In this document: positions 1-14,782 of the stretch, piece by piece
Layout of the letters: each line of letters begins with the position of its first letter
Numbering within the stretch: position 1 is the stretch's first letter
Origin: Caprimulgus europaeus
Taxonomy: Eukaryota > Chordata > Aves > Caprimulgiformes > Caprimulgidae
DNA: 64,000 nucleotides
Direction: 5' to 3'
NCBI GenBank assembly: GCA_907165065.1
Contig: OU015542.1
Coordinates: 1,136,001 to 1,200,000, forward strand
Program-made: the position numbers and the translations under genes
The notes under the pieces: model-generated
Told to the model about the DNA's origin: nothing
What the model saw: only the letters and a program-made list of their open reading frames with translations
The model's database searches: none

Positions 1-895
1 GATCGTTATACCCATGCCACTAAGACACATGGGCAAGGTACCTAGTAAGGGGTGACTCCCCCAGGTATGTCCCAGACATGTCATGGTGCCCTGAATCCTT
101 GGGGGTTTGGGCAGTGTTCAGAGCTCCCTACAGACATGGGTAGGAACATGAGGGTATCAAGAAGGCAGAGGGACAGGGAGCTTTTGGTGATGTGGGACAC
201 AATTCTCTTGCTCCATTGCTTATGGAAAATCCTGTTTATCGTGAGTTGTTTCCTCCCAAAGGCAGACAACTTTTGAAGCTGGTGTACTGCCAGTGGTGTA
301 CCAGGTGTCTTTGCACTAGGGTTGACAATGAAGACAATGTTCACAGGCTGTAGCTTCAAATAGTGTGTCTTGCTTTGATTTAAGCTGTCCTGAGCAGAGG
401 CAGCAGAGCCCAGAGCTCCGCAGTGTATGAACCTGGTATCCTTACCAAATCTTAGGTCTCACTTGATTAATGACCCACACCCAACAATGTCAAAGACAAA
501 GTTTTGATGCACTTATATTTTTGCTTGTCTTAGACTGTATGGGTGCAAATGCCAGGTAGAAGAGCATAGGATATCATGCTCAGGAAGTGCTCTTTACAGA
601 GATCTATTTACAGAAGTTTTCCAGAAGAAAGGATGTGGGTTCAAAGCCTGGACATTTTTACTTTCCCTCCATGGAAAGACCTTCAACCTTACATTAGTGT
701 TTCAATACAGAAATATTTCTGTGATACCACTAAACGTCTCCAAAAAAACACCCACCAAAACTAAAACCCTTTACAAAAAAAAGAATAAGGCTTTCACAGC
801 AAGAACTTGTCCCCATTGGCATTTTTGTGTGTTTATTTGCTTTAACTCCTAATTTCATTCTTGCACTCAGCTCTTATAGGCAGTTGTTGGTAGTC
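1..895. other. no gene seen
   Basis: Single-copy sequence with no repeat family, splice-flanked frame or RNA gene that I can support. Confidence 0.5.
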
Positions 896-1345
896 TGTGA
901 ACACCCCAATGGGTGAGGACCCCCGACACACCATTGGCTGAATCACACTCGACCACACGCATTGATGTTGGCCAGGTTTATTGTTGCATGTTATAAAGCT
1001 GACTGTCAACAGGAAAAAAAATGTGAGGAAAAAAAGATCTCATACTTCTGAAACAATAGTGTCTTGCTAACGGCACAGCACACAGCAAGGCATGTATGTC
1101 GAAGACAAAGAAATGCCAGGTGGAATCAAATGTCAAACCAATCAGAACCACTTCTCCTTTTCCCACATATATTAACACTAATAAATTTTTGCTGATGATC
1201 TCCTTGAGGGGTTCAGGATCCTGCTCTTTCTTTATCGTATCTGGACAACTTCTAGATAAATTACTTAGAAGAAATAAATTCCTAGTGAGCTTCAGGCAAA
1301 GTTGTTCCTTTTCCCTGCCAAGGACAAAGCTATGTTCCACGTGAG
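896..1345 (-). mobile_element. possible retroviral solo LTR (fossil)
   Basis: Read on the minus strand, the segment has a TATA-like box (plus 990-996), AATAAA (plus 977-982) and a right edge ending TTCACA at 896, in an LTR-like order. The other edge is unclear and no target-site duplication could be fixed, so this is tentative. Confidence 0.35.
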
Positions 1346-4300
1346 TTTAATAAGGATCTGCTAACCAGAGTAGTGTAGAAGAATTTTTTGAGATTTTGAA
1401 ATTTAGCTCTATCGTAATGAGAAACCAAAGTGTTTTTTATTCTTCATGGATAATTCTTGAGGGGAAAATTACAAGCAGCCAATGAAAGCATTTAATTTTG
1501 GAACAATGTAGTGAGATTTTGATTCTTAAACTGTATAATCTATTAGAATACACTATATTATAAACCTTGTTACATTCCCTGCACTCTAGAAGACAACAGA
1601 TTAAAAATGGAACGTGAAAACTCTCCATTGCCATATACTGTAGGAAACAAAAACAATAATATCCTGAAGGACTAGAAGCCCATGAGAGAAGGAGGCAGTT
1701 ATATATCAGAGACTTTCACAGTGAGAAAATCCAGCGGAGCAGTATATGCGTGTAGATTGAGGGCAGGCTGAAGAGCACAGTGGAAGGAGATCTGGCCAAC
1801 TGAAGTGCATTGAGTCTTATACAGCAATGGAGGATTCCTCCAAAAAGTAGATGGAAGCACACAGCAGAGGGACTGGGCAGCTCTTTGCTCACAGCCAATG
1901 CACCAAAGTCGTCATCGCCATCTAGGATCTTAGCTTATATATGCCACTGTGTCATGATATGGAGACTTGGCAGAGAAGTCCACACTTTGTCAACCCAGAA
2001 AGTCCATCTATCATTACCGGTCTCTGAACAGGTCCAGAGTGTAATAAAGGAAAAGGTACATTTATTCCTTTACCTGGGGTATATGCTAGCTACCACAGCT
2101 TAGAACTCACCTGCTTGAGACCTTTCAGTGCATCTTTGTGATAATATCTCTTCTTGGACTTCCTCCATTAACTTCTTTAACCACAGATTTAATTCACCAA
2201 TACTTTCAGCTGAGCAGTATATCGTGGCAGAGAGTTATGAAATTTAGTTATACTTGGAGTAAAAGAAAAACACATTTAGTCTGTTTTATAGCCACTGTCA
2301 TGTCATCCTGTTTACTAACTGTCCATTTTCTGGTTGTGAGAGATGGTGGATACTCGTTGCTATTCCTATTCCCATGCCATTCTTGCATTTCTATACGCTT
2401 ACTAGATGCTCACGTATCTGTTCCAGGCTGAATGAGTACAGCCTGTTTTGTCTAACGTGGAGGCTGTTCCAGGTCTCAGTTGCTCTCATTGCCATTCTCT
2501 ACATAGTTCTGGAACAGCGATCAGAACTGTGCACAAACTCAAGGTGCAGGCCCACTGTGGGTTATAAAGCTGCAGGAGCATCTTTTATATCTTCTTCATC
2601 ACTTCATCTTCACGTTTCCTAAAGACATGAATGAGCACTGAGCTAACATTTGCAGAGGACTTCCTGGAGTCTCTCCAAGATCCCTTTCCCAGGAGGTAAT
2701 AATTAGCTAAGAGTACACCTTTGTAAAAGGTTGTGCCTTGTTTTGAAATTATTGACATTCCATTTCACCTGCCATTTTCTAAGTCACTGAGATCATGATC
2801 ATGAGATCCTTCATCAACTCTTTGCAATGTGCCATTATTTCTCTGTGCCTAGTTAGACATGTCAGAGGCTGAAAAAATACAGAAACTTTTTTTGTTAAGT
2901 GGACTAGATTGCACCTTAGAGATGAAATAAGGACTAAAGCTGAGATTATGAGAAGTTCTAGAAAACAAATTTCTTAATGAACTTCAAGAATCCCCAGCAC
3001 CAAAAAGAGTGTATATATTAATCTTATGATTCAGATGTGTATTTTTCTTTATGTGGTTTGTCTGTCTTGTTCTTTGACTGCTATTTCTCTAGTTCTGTTG
3101 TTTTCATCTTTTAGCTGAAAAATATTAGGTATTAAAAAAATGTATGTGTGAAACCTAACTCCATTTAGACAAACTACTGGATTTTACTGTTTTCTCTAAA
3201 TTATTGTAAAACTGAAGAATAAATTGAGCTTCCTCTCAAAAGGACGATAAAAATACACAGCGTACTTAAACATGTTGTATAATAACCTGGAATATTAAAA
3301 TAAATCGCTTATTTGAAATTAATGGGATTAATTACTACAGCACTACCACCTCTGAAATGGAGAAAATATAAAAAGGCTTCAATAAGGAAAAGATCAAAGA
3401 AAATTGTTATGTGCTGATGCCATCTCCTGGGTGTTGATGGAAACAGAGCAGAGAAATTTGTGAGTGCAGGAAGAATAAAGGAACTCTCCTCCAGCAGACA
3501 CTGGACCACGGTGTGGGGGAACTGAGCTCACATAGAAACCTTAGATATGGTAGAGTGTCTAGGATCAGCATCTTGGTTACTTGTATGCAGTGATTAACGT
3601 TGAGTGAAAAAATTCCCTATTCATGATTTGCATCATCTTTTTTATATATTTTTTAACTACAGAAAACTGAAAGGCTCCTTGCACACTCAAGATATATGAT
3701 TCTATATATCTATATAATACCAAGTTACACCATCAAATCATGCTTAAGGGTCTGTGTGATATTCCCCAAATGATTATGCATTGGTTATTATCTATCCAAT
3801 ATACCTGAACTGAAAAATTCTTTGGAGGGAAAAATGGAACTGGAAGGTGCTAATTTTAAATTTATTGTGAAAAAGGTCATGTTAAAAATAATTTTGTTTT
3901 CCATTCCATTCCATTCCATTCCATTCCATTCCATTCCATTCTTTCTATCCTATTTTACCTTATTCTATCCTATTGTAGTATGGACTATAAGCTATGTAAA
4001 CGAGATCATCTACTTTGTTGAGACTTCAGTCTAAACATTTAAGCAATCTCAGAGCACTCAACCACTTTCCTATGTATACAAAATGCTCTGCCCCTTTTTC
4101 GGTTGTCCTTTAAAATGTTCATCAGTCTTCTTTATATGCTGCACTGAAGATGTGATTTAATTAATGGACAATGAAGTCACTGTCATATAACCCATTTGAC
4201 CAGGGTTTGGGGCTTATACAAGATGGCCCTTGAAATTCCAGGAGGGATGCCTCTTTCTAATCAATAATAAAGTAAGAACTCACCACAAATAGCTACCAGA

Positions 4301-6018
4301 CCAGTTCTCAGTAGCAGTATTTCACCATAGTGAATATTATGCTGAAATGAATAGTGAATAGTTCTCAGCAATATTAAAGAAATTTGTAGATTATTGAATT
4401 AATGGGCAAACTCCAATATTTGTTGCAATGTGTCATCTTGGAGTATTCCCAGGGCATTTCCAGGGATCAGCGTGGCCTGAGTGTCATCTGTATGTAGCTC
4501 TTGCAAAGCTGTTTTCTATGAGCTTACGTGCTCTTGAGGGTTCTTGTCACTCCAGGTCTCACCTACTAGCTCTGCTCTCTCTGTCATGCACCTGTGAGAG
4601 TGTACTTCAAAATAAAATGCATTTTTTGATTTTTTGACAACATACACTATTTAATCAATTTACTTACTCCATGCCATAGTAACTAAATATCCTGCAAATG
4701 TTTGATGGTAAGAAATGTGCAGACAAGAAAACGATAAATGATTTTAATTCATAGGAGTTTTTTTGTCTGAAGTGTTAATTTGTTTGAACTTTTGTCTTTC
4801 ATTTCATATTTCTGTGCTGCATTCTTGAAAGCACATTATTTTGTTCTTTGGATTCCCTACTACCTGTCCTCTTTGACTACAGGACATACTTTGCTTGTAG
4901 GGGTATGATCTTTGGTTTGAGTGTTTTGTTTAAATATCATGAAAGATTTACACTCCTGTGGTCTCCCAAGTAACATTATGGCATTATTTAGTCCACTTAC
5001 ACTATATTACCTGGGGAGGAAGAACGAGGTTTCTTCTTGAAGAAACTTGACAACTTTCCAGATTTCATCATTATGCTGCTACCCAAACTAGGAAAGATGA
5101 TAAAAATCAGCTTCAGCTTTCAGTCCTTTTAGTCTTGTGAAATAATTTTTTCGGTCAGTGTTGCAGGAACCACACGCAGACCTGGACTTCAGAGCAGTGT
5201 GACACTACACATGATGTGCAACATACAAAAGAGCAAAAGTGGGTGCCAGATACTGCTCCTTAGGTTCAGTAGTGAGAGGTATGATGTATGATTATTCCTC
5301 TGTCAGTGACGTGGTATTGGGGTGGAGATTTGAAGGGTTATGGGGGTTTGTTGTTGTTCTTCTCCATATACTAATCCTGAGAATCAGATATGCCACCCTC
5401 AGTCCCCTGATTTTGTTACTCTGGGAGTGAGTTTGATAACAGTTTTCCTTATTGTTTCCTGAATGTTTCTACTTTCAAAAGAGTTTATTGCACTAATTTT
5501 TGTACTGTTTCGCAGAGGTTTCCTTTCCTTCCTCTTGGAAGCAAAGAAAGAGTTTTTCCCTCTTTGGAAGGAGGACATGAGAGTAGGCAATGTAGCTCCA
5601 TGTGCTACATGCTCAAGGTGGGGCAGTTTTTGTGTGTCCTGCCTGGTGGCAAACACAGATCAACTGGGTGGAGGGAATTGCCCAGAGCCCATATCTGGCT
5701 AAGACCAAGTGAGAATGATGGACACAAATGCAATATTTCTGCATGGCCTTTCACAGAAAAAAATTGCACATGGAATTATCTTTATTTTATGGAGAGCGAC
5801 CTGGTGCTCAGTAGTTTCAGGTCAAGTGTTAGAAGCAGAATAACACAACAGACTAGTATGGAAAGGCCAAGAGCTCCAGACCATTCTGTGTGTCAGTTTA
5901 CATCAGCTGCAGGGATTGTGAGATAACTTAGGGAGAAAAAGTTAACACACACAAAACCACCAGAAACACCAAAGCCTGCAAAATTAATATTCACCATGGT
6001 CCTCTGTACCCTGCTATA
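1346..6018. other. AT-rich, no gene seen apart from the ATTCC tract
   Basis: AT-rich single-copy sequence with short frames only, none with coding character. Nothing else recognised. Confidence 0.5.
3897..3945. repeat. (ATTCC)n pentanucleotide tract
   Basis: Nine or so tandem CCATT units, then a degraded tail of CTATC/CTATT units to about 3976. It is a simple microsatellite. Confidence 0.9.
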
Positions 6019-6360
6019 TGGAGAAGACTGAGAGGGGATCTTATCAATGTCTATAAATATCTGAAGTGTGGAGGCCAAATGGATGGGGGGTGGTTGTTGG
6101 TGACAGGACCGGGGCAATGGGCACAAACTGGAACACTGGAAGTTCCAGACAAACTGAAGGAAAAACTCCTTCACTGTGAGGATGCCGGAGCCCTGGGCCA
6201 GGCTGCCCAGAGAGGGTGTGGAGTCTCGATCTCTGGAGATGTTCAAACCCACCTGGACACTTTCCTGTGCAACCTGGTGTAGGGAACCTGCTCTGGCAGG
6301 GGGGTTGGACTGGATGATCTCCTGAGTTCCTTTCCAACCCCACCATTATGGGTTTCTGTT
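6019..6360 (+). mobile_element. CR1 LINE 3' fragment
   Basis: Contains the CR1 tail series GGGCCAGGCTGCCCAGAGAG, GTGTGGAGTCTC, TTGGACTGGATGATCTCCTG and TTTCCAACCCCACCA. It is a 5'-truncated copy, as most CR1 insertions are, close in sequence to 33765-34100. Confidence 0.9.
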
Positions 6361-9300
6361 ATTCATAGCTGCAAAATGTAGTCCTTCAACCTAGACTGTA
6401 GTGTTTTGGCTGGGATATTACAGACAAGAGTAGCAGTAGGTCACCACCCAACTTCTGTAAACTGTAGGGCAAAGCTCTGCCTGGAGAGAAGGCAGATTTG
6501 GGAATTGTCAGCTCCAACGTTGCAATCCCTCAATACATGCTTGGCCTGAGCAAGGTGAGTAAAAAATTATTGATGGATTTAACAAAGGTATGAGCCAGAT
6601 TTTTCAAAGGGTGGCTGGAGACAACCTCTATTTCAGGGAAACCTTTAACCCTGGAGAAGTGGAAGCTGGGAGATATGGAGGAAGCACATTTGCTACAAAT
6701 GGGGGCTGTCAGCAGAGCAGTGCCTTGAACCAGCCTCCCATAGGGTGATAAATCGTGGCAGTCCAAGGGAAGGGGTAAGAGCAGCAGCTGGGGACAGCAA
6801 AGAGGCAGGGTACAGGTGAGATCAGGTACGCTGCAGTGCACTGCACACACCAGTCCTCTCCCTTTGTTCTACTCCTTTGGATGGTCCATGAGAAGCATCT
6901 TCATGCACTTGCAAACCATGGTAAAGGAACTTGCCAAAACTCAGTTTGTTGTTACTGTATTAGGTATCCATTTCTTACCGGAAATCACATAGTGACTGAT
7001 AAGCCTGCAGTACTTCTGTTAGCCAGAATTATCGTGAGGCCACGGAGTCTTCTTTGAAGTTGTTGAGCCATGTAAAATTCATGCAGGAATCAAGGTCTTT
7101 TCAGCAATTTCACATGATTTTTTCCCATATTCTTTGGGAAATTATTGCCACAGAGAACATAAGTACCTGAATTAGGGTTGTGTCAGGCAACACACAAACA
7201 CACATTTTTTGTGTATCTGCAAACAGTCTACTCATTTCACACATAAAGTGTTTAATGAACCAAGGGGTTGCCTGGGTGGGACCCTCTGGCTTCTACATTT
7301 CCATCGAGATGATGGTCATAAAAATCCAGTCCTCCTTCTACCTTTGTGTAGTGACAGAAAAAAGATGCAGTGAACTGCAAAGGGCACGAGAATGTGCTTC
7401 CTAATTTTTTTTTCCTGCTCTCACAGGGCAGGTCTGTCTCTGTAGGATGCTTGAAATCCCTGAAAGTGAAGGTCCTGCTGAGAGTAAAGACTTGAGTGTG
7501 TGGTGCACGCAGCTCTTCATGCCTCCAATTTTCCTCCAGCAATGTCTGCCAGCAGCTTTTCTCAGGCCCACAGTTAGAAGGCATCTTCCAAAAAAGAAAT
7601 TCTGAGACGTTTTTGCTTGTCGTCCCTGGGTCACTTCAAGTTTAGCTTAATGCTTGTGGAGCGGAAGCACCAGACTGAGAAAAGCCTGCAGTTAATTAAC
7701 TGCTGTGAGCAAGTGATTGGCAGCTTAGCCATTCAGCTTCTCAGCTGTTTGCAGGGACTTGGGTTGAATGCAAAAGTCTTAATACTTCTTGCCTGATGAT
7801 CTTTTGGTAAGGAACAGTTACAAAGGGCAGCCGGAGGTTGGTTTTCAGCCTGCTGTGAAAGCACCAGGGCAACATGTGCCTCCATGCTCTCCACATCAAC
7901 GCCCAGTGCCTCATGTCCTTGGGTGGGAAGTGCTTCCTCTGATCTTCCCACTTTAGGAACACACTCAACTCCAGCCTGGATAAAGCATAGTGTCCCTAGG
8001 TGCATTTGTTCTTAATCACCAAATCCCTTTTGTGGGCCCCGTAGTAACTGTCATTGGGCCCTGAATCTTGCATAGGTGATTTTAGTGAGCATCTCATTGG
8101 TACATTTCACCCCACCAGATACTACAGATCTGACCATGAACTTGCTCCACCTTCAATATGGTCAGATCACTCTGACTTTACCAGTTGGGTCCTACTTTGT
8201 TTACAATTAATTGAGCTCAGAATTTTTGATGCCATGGTGCGTTTTTCATTCAAATCCATGGAACAGCAGATTTCCTTTCAGACAGCAAAATCATTCACTT
8301 TCCTCGTTTTAGAATACAAGATTTGGGTCATCATATTTTTTTCTTGGTCCACTGGGAGTACACACCATAGAATCTGAAGTCCAGAATTTCATAACAAACA
8401 TGCAAGGAAAAATATAATGATTGTCTCGAGAATTATATGATTATATTACAAAATGGAAATCTCCCTGTCATTAGCAAATCTCTCCATAGGCAGTTTTATG
8501 CTGAAAAGCTTTGAAACTATTAGCATAATAAGCTGTTCCTCAAAACCTGATTGCTAATTAAAACCATATATTATTGTCAGCTCCTCCACTGGTATATGAG
8601 CTTGGTTCTACCTCATAACTGTCTAATACTTCCTTTTTCTTAGCCTTTTCTTTTGTTTCTTTTTTTCCTTTTCCTCGAAAAAAGAAACATGAAGAAAAGT
8701 TGACACTACATAAAATAGGACTATTTCTTTCCCTCCCTTCTGGAGGACTATACAGTCTATTCTGCATATTTTCACACCTTTTCCATATACAAAGAGAGAC
8801 CAATAGCTGTATTGACTGCTCCCAAAGATATCACACAGCTTTGGAGCTAATTAAAAGTCAGTCTCTGTGCAATTGCCGTGGAACAGAGCAAGAGCAAACG
8901 AAGTGAACAGCAAAATACTCAAAGATTTTCCTTTGAAACTCAACCCCAAAGCTACTCTGTGTAAATAATAAATGAGGAATTTAGTTAAAAAAAAATAAAG
9001 CAAGAACATGATGGTTGTTCTCCTCAGCACAGAGGCTATTTAAATAACTTGAGAGTCCCAGGCGGGTTATATGACACAAAATTGTACAGAGATAAAAGAA
9101 GATGTAAGATGTTAGACTACTACACAACTGGGACAGGCTGAGCAGCATCTCCCTGCAGAGTCACTGTAGCCCAGTAAAATAGCACTGGAAGAAATCATGA
9201 GACACTAGAGGAAAGAGAAAAGACAATGAGAAGCCATGAAGTGAGAAACAGCATAGTAAACACATATTGGACAAGTGGGAAATATCCTCTATCCTCTATC

Positions 9301-12300
9301 CTATCTGAAGATGTATGTCTGTCCCACGGATATATGCCAGCTGTTTCTCTCTATTGGAGACCTCTTCCTCAGGCATTGGGATCATTTTATGGAAAAAAAT
9401 GAGAAATCCGTAAGGACAACCGTGATATTTATTTGCGTGAGCTCCAGTGCTGGCTTTAATTGGGGACAGATTAAGTTATGAATCACCTGCAAGGTCATAC
9501 GTGAAGAAGAAAGTTCCCTGGTGTTCTTGCTGTCATTAGACCCTAAAAATAAGCAGATGGAAAAATGTGCCATTTGCAGAAAATTACAGAATTTCACTCC
9601 AGAACAACCCCACTCTCACTGAAATTGGTAATATCTCAGACATGCAGGTTTCTGTATTTGAACGCAGACAGTGTTCCTTTGTTACTCTATTAAAAACTTT
9701 GTCTGGATGATCAAAATGAAAAGCCTCAAGTGGTGTTAGCATCCCTTCTCAGAAACACAGGCTGGAAGCCTTCTCCCTGAGTTTATGTTTCTTGGAGGAA
9801 AGACAATTGCCTCTTAGATCTTGCAAATCTGATACAAAATATAGCCCTGAAAAAATTAAAATTGAATCAGATTTTAGCTCCTATTGAAGTCAGGGACAAA
9901 TGTCAGTTTGAAAATAAAGCCCGAGGTGTTTTATTTTAGCATAGCACCCTTTATGTTCTATGCAGGAGGGAGTGGAGATGCAAACAAAGATTTGAGAGTC
10001 TTGCCTTGGTCATTGTGAACTACTCTTCCATGGCAGAGTAGGAATTGGTGCTAGATCTTTACTATCCTTAGATTAAATACTCATCCCATTCACAGCAGCA
10101 CTCCTCAGATGTTTATGCCAGTTTATCTAAAAGCTGTTATTCCACATCAGTTTTTGATTGGAGCTCCTTGTTCGGTGCCCAAAGAGGATTTCAGGCCATG
10201 AATCCCACTTCTCCTGCCAGTCTGATTACAATGCACCCATGAGGGACTGGCCTAGAGAAACCTTCATCTCAGGGACTGCTGTTAGAAGTATCAAGACCGT
10301 TCCTACCCAGCACACTCTCTGCCATCACCAGTTTGAGGTATCGGTATCCCATGCAGGGGACTAGCAGCCCAAAGGTAACAGTACCTCTCCAGTGAGCTAA
10401 AAAGTGGTGCTCAGCATCACAACCATGATGTGGTCCCTCAATATTGGTACAGAAATGTGGAGAAAAAACCCAAACTGTGCATACACCATAAAAAAAGGAC
10501 AAAAGCTCTAACCATGTATCATCTTTTTATTTCACTTCCTCATCTCACCAAATTAAATTAATTAAAAAGTATTAACTGGAGTTATAAATCTTTGAGTAAT
10601 TATTATCTCAATAATAATGAATTAATTAATGGCTGCATTGAGAATTATAACAATTATTATTGAAATTTTAAACGCCAGCTAATAGGTAGAAGAGTCATTG
10701 AGCCTATCTTTTGGCACTCTCTCCTTATGGATGCCCTTTACTCCAAGAGTCTCCTGTCCTCAGTGCTGAAGTTTGCTGCCAAGAATGGTGGGAAGTTCAC
10801 TTAGAGGGCCAAGACACATGTAACAGGAGAGGAAAAGCACTTTGCTACTTGGTCAGTAGAGAAGGACATCTCCCGGTGTGATCCATGTTCTCAGGTGTTT
10901 AGGAAAATGCTTTTATTAAGTTTTGTTCCAAAACAGGGTTCGGAGGACATTGGAAGTGGTAGAGAGAAATGCAGAGGAAGTCTTCCAGTCAATGCTCTAG
11001 GCAAGCTCATAATTGAGTCAGGTGGCAAAACCTGGATGGATGTGTTTGAGGTGGGGATGGTGTTTTGGGATATTTTAAGAAAATTAGAAATGCACGGACT
11101 TTGTTTCTTTGGTCCCCTTTGGATGTCTGCACTGGGATGAAGGCAGCAGAGCCACAGCTTACCTGGAATGGTACTTCAAGATTGATCTGCCATGGGGCAG
11201 ACAGTAGGCTGACTCTTCTCTTCATGCAAACTGAAGCTTGAGCATTCTTTGGGAGAGGACATCTTCCCAAGCAGAAGAGTTTCAATCCAGAGTCGTTTTT
11301 GAAAGGGAATGTCGCCAGCCTGAATCCTGAAGCCATCCTAAATCTACATCAGCCCTTAGTAGAACCTAAATCAGCCCTTCACCATGAAACGTCTGGTCTG
11401 GGATTTAGTCCTTCCTCTGTCACTGTTCTGTCATACAGCAGGAACAAGGGAGGGCTGCCTGGGTGTAAATCAACATTTCACTGCAGCTATCTTCTCCATT
11501 CCATATTGCTATAAACCATTACACCCAAGGATCTGATGGAAATCAAACTATATCTTGCTTCAAATGGACTTACATATTATATACTTAATATATAAAAATA
11601 GTCCTAAAAATACCTGAATTGGCACAGTGCAAATTGTGGAGCCTCCAATAAGTTGTGAGACAAAAGTCCAAGGAGTTATTATGTGCTTTCTAAAAAATTT
11701 CAGGAGCCTTCTTGGTATTTCTAACAGCCAGCTCAGTTGTCACTCGCAACCCCTTGCTGCAATCATTCCTGGTATGCAAGGACTTTTCTGTCTCATGTGC
11801 CCAGGTTAAAAAAAAAAACTGTATTAAAAGTACACATAGCTCAAATAATGTTAAAAAAAATTGTATTTGTATCCTTGACATTACAAAATACCAGTCACTT
11901 GTCTCTTCTTTGGATATTTCCTAGGTATAGCAGGTGGAGAAGTAAAGGTCAAGTCCAGCTGACTATGATCTTAACTTTTATTTATGGATCAAAGCACTTA
12001 TTAACTCCTCTTGATTCCTGTAGTTGAGCTGTCTGAGTAGGCTGAGATCTTCACCCTGTGTAGGACGACACGGAAGGTACAGACATGGCAAAATGAATGT
12101 GGAGTCTTCAATGATTGCCATTAAAAGGCTAGTTATTGAAGACACTGAAGGGGATCAAATTGTACTCCACCTGCCCGGTAGCAAAAAAGAAAAGAGCACG
12201 TTTATCCACCTTGAAAGAAAAATGAAGACCTTCTTGCATTATAGAGGTATCGTTTTCCTTGCAGTGAAATATCTCACAGTATCACACTTACCTTCATTAC

Positions 12301-13194
12301 CCTTTTCTATATTATCTGCAAATGCCTCTCACTAAAGGGAAAACTGAGCCCTGGGAAGAGTCATATTTGCCAGTCAATCTTATTGCAACAGCAGAGAATC
12401 CAGCAGCATTCATAGAGCAGTCCTTGTTCCCACTGGTTTTGTTGAAGTACAGACTGACATCTCAGATCTGTGTTAGTGCCGGCTTTCCCTGGGACTTTCA
12501 CCTCTGTATCTTAGCATCCCTTCCATGAAGGTGAGGACACAGCTGGTTCTGACAACTGCAGTAACGCAAAGCCTCTCCAGATCTTTTCAAAGAGAGATAT
12601 TTTTTCATTTCTTTTTCCTTTTAGTACATTGACAAGTAACTCTCCAGTCATCTGACAAGAAAATATCCTACCAGATAGTCAGGGCTGAGATCCCTGCTGG
12701 AACTAGGACCATACCAAGACTTAAGAAATGAGAGGTACTTCTAACTTGGAAAAACCTTTGCCAAAACCAAACAAGTCCATTTCTGCTGCATTCTCTCATT
12801 TCTGCCCTGTAAAGATTTAAGGAAAACATGAGTCTGGCACATCCCCAGAGATGAGTCCTAGACCCTCCTTTCCAGAAGCCTATCGAATCTCATCATTGCT
12901 GATTAATATATGTTTTCCTCAGGTTGAAGATACTCTCTAATAAGAAACCACTAGGAAAATCCTTTCCTTTCTCATGGCATAGGGAAACCAATACTGCTGC
13001 AGAACTTAAGAAAGGAAAAAAAATAAGGACAACTTATTAAAAAAGGAGAAAGAAAAAAATTAGTAAATGATAGATTAATGTAATCCACTTCTTTCTCAGA
13101 AGACTGACATCAGCAGGACACACAATCGAAAAGATCCACCACAAACAAAAGTTTCCTATCGGGCATGATGGACCAGAGAGGCAAAGCCATCAAA
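6361..13194. other. AT-rich intergenic or intronic sequence
   Basis: Nearly 7 kb with no recognised repeat or gene, the longest repeat-poor stretch in the window. There is a very AT-rich pocket near 10540-10680 (many TTAATTAAT steps). The frame at 7733-8005 on the minus strand has no clear protein character. Confidence 0.5.
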
Positions 13195-13298
13195 AGAATC
13201 ATGGAATCGTACCGTTGGAAGAAACCTTAAAAATCATCCAGTTCCAAACCTCCCTGCCATGGGCAAGGACACCTCCCACTAGATCAAGTTGCTCAGGA
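13195..13298 (-). mobile_element. CR1 LINE 3' fragment, short and old
   Basis: Reads GAATCATGGAATCGTACCGT on the plus strand, then the antisense CR1 end (CATCCAGTTCCAA, CCTCCCACTAGATCAAGTTG). About 100 bp survive. Confidence 0.75.
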
Positions 13299-13582
13299 AG
13301 AAGAGAGAAGTGGTTATCTAGGGTCATCTGGAGGATCTTAAGGATTGCTATAGGCTTCACCAAGAGACAACAGTTCCGAGCATTCCTATTGATCTCCCAA
13401 GGCAACCCCATTCATTCTGGGTTCCAAAAGACAGATAATCTTAGTTAAGAATTAGTACAGTCAATTGGAAAAAAAAAAAGGAGGCTATTTATTGTGAGGA
13501 ATTTAAATGTAATTAGTCTGGAAAAAGCCAGTTTGGGGCCTGGAAATGCAATATATTAGCTGTCAGTATTATTAAAGCAATT

Positions 13583-13976
13583 CATAGAATCATAAAATAT
13601 AGTGAGCTGGAAGGGACCCACAAAAATCATCAAGTTCTACGCTTGCCCTAGCAGATGACCATCCCTACATTCAGACCATGTCCCTGAGGGCCTTGGCCAA
13701 ATGCTATTGGAATCTTGTCAGGCCATGAGCACCTCCCTGGGGAGCCTGTGCCAGTGCTCCACCACCCTCTGCCTCAAGAACCTTTTCCTCATGGCCAACC
13801 TCACCCTCCCCTGCCACATCTTCCTGCCATGTCCTCTGCTCCTGGCATTGGTGGCCAGAGAGAAGAGCTCAGCGCCTGCCCCTCCTCTTTCCCTTGGGAG
13901 GAAGTTCCAGACCACCATGAGATCTCCTCTCAGTTTCCTCCAGACTGAACAAACCAAGTGACTTCAGCCTCACCTC
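13583..13976 (-). mobile_element. CR1 LINE 3' fragment
   Basis: An antisense CR1 end from CATAGAATCATAAAATATAG through CCTCCCTGGGGAGCCTGTGC to GACTGAACAAACCAAGTGAC. It is the same subfamily as the copy at 53020-53420. Apparent 77-86 codon frames inside are repeat-derived. Confidence 0.85.
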
Positions 13977-14606
13977 TTACAGCTTTCCCTCTAAACCTTT
14001 CACCAATTTTGTTTCTTCCAGAGGGTATGAAAAGATTGTTTGGAGAGCTGTTAGTCTCCCAGTGACACTCCCAAATGCACATTTAAGTCTATGTGTTAAT
14101 CAGTTTCTGCAACTAGGTGTCATCATGCTTCGAAACAGTGGTTCCTTGGCTGATCTCCTTAACTACCTGGAGATCATACACTGATCATACCATGGGCAGA
14201 TTCATAAAAAGAGCTGAGAAATATTTTTCTGGCATAATTCCTCTTATCAGTTTTTTAATGCAAGTAATTTGCAAGTCCTTTCTCTCCAGCTTATTTGATA
14301 AATCTTGTAAGATAAAGTCTTTATGTAAGCATCAATCACTCAAGATATCATTTGCATATTAGGATTTCACACTTTGATCTCATAAGCTTTCTTAAATTTC
14401 AGAATTAGAATAGGATTTAAAAATTATTACAGTAGAGACTGCTTTCATTCATCACCCACTGTCTCACAATCAGCATATAGAATATCCCACAGGCTCTACG
14501 ACCACCATTATCATCTATTAATGCTCTTTCAGAATGTTATATGCCTTTATTTCTTTTCAAGTTTCATGACTTGTAGCAAAACTGTGAGCGTGGTTAGACA
14601 CTTTCA

Positions 14607-14782
14607 CAGAGAAGCTGTGGCTGCTCCTCCCTGTAGGTGTTCTTGGCCAGGATGGATTTTGCTTTGAGCAACCTGGTCTAGTGGAAGGTGTCCCTGCTGA
14701 TGGCAGGGAGGTTGGAACTGGATGAGCTTTAAGATCCCTTCCCACCCAAACCAGTCTGGGATTCTCTGTATATTCTATGAGT
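14607..14782 (+). mobile_element. CR1 LINE 3' fragment
   Basis: Contains GAGAAGCTGTGGCTGCTCCT, TTGAGCAACCTGGTCTAGTG and the CR1 terminus near GGGATTCTCTG. About 175 bp. Confidence 0.85.
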
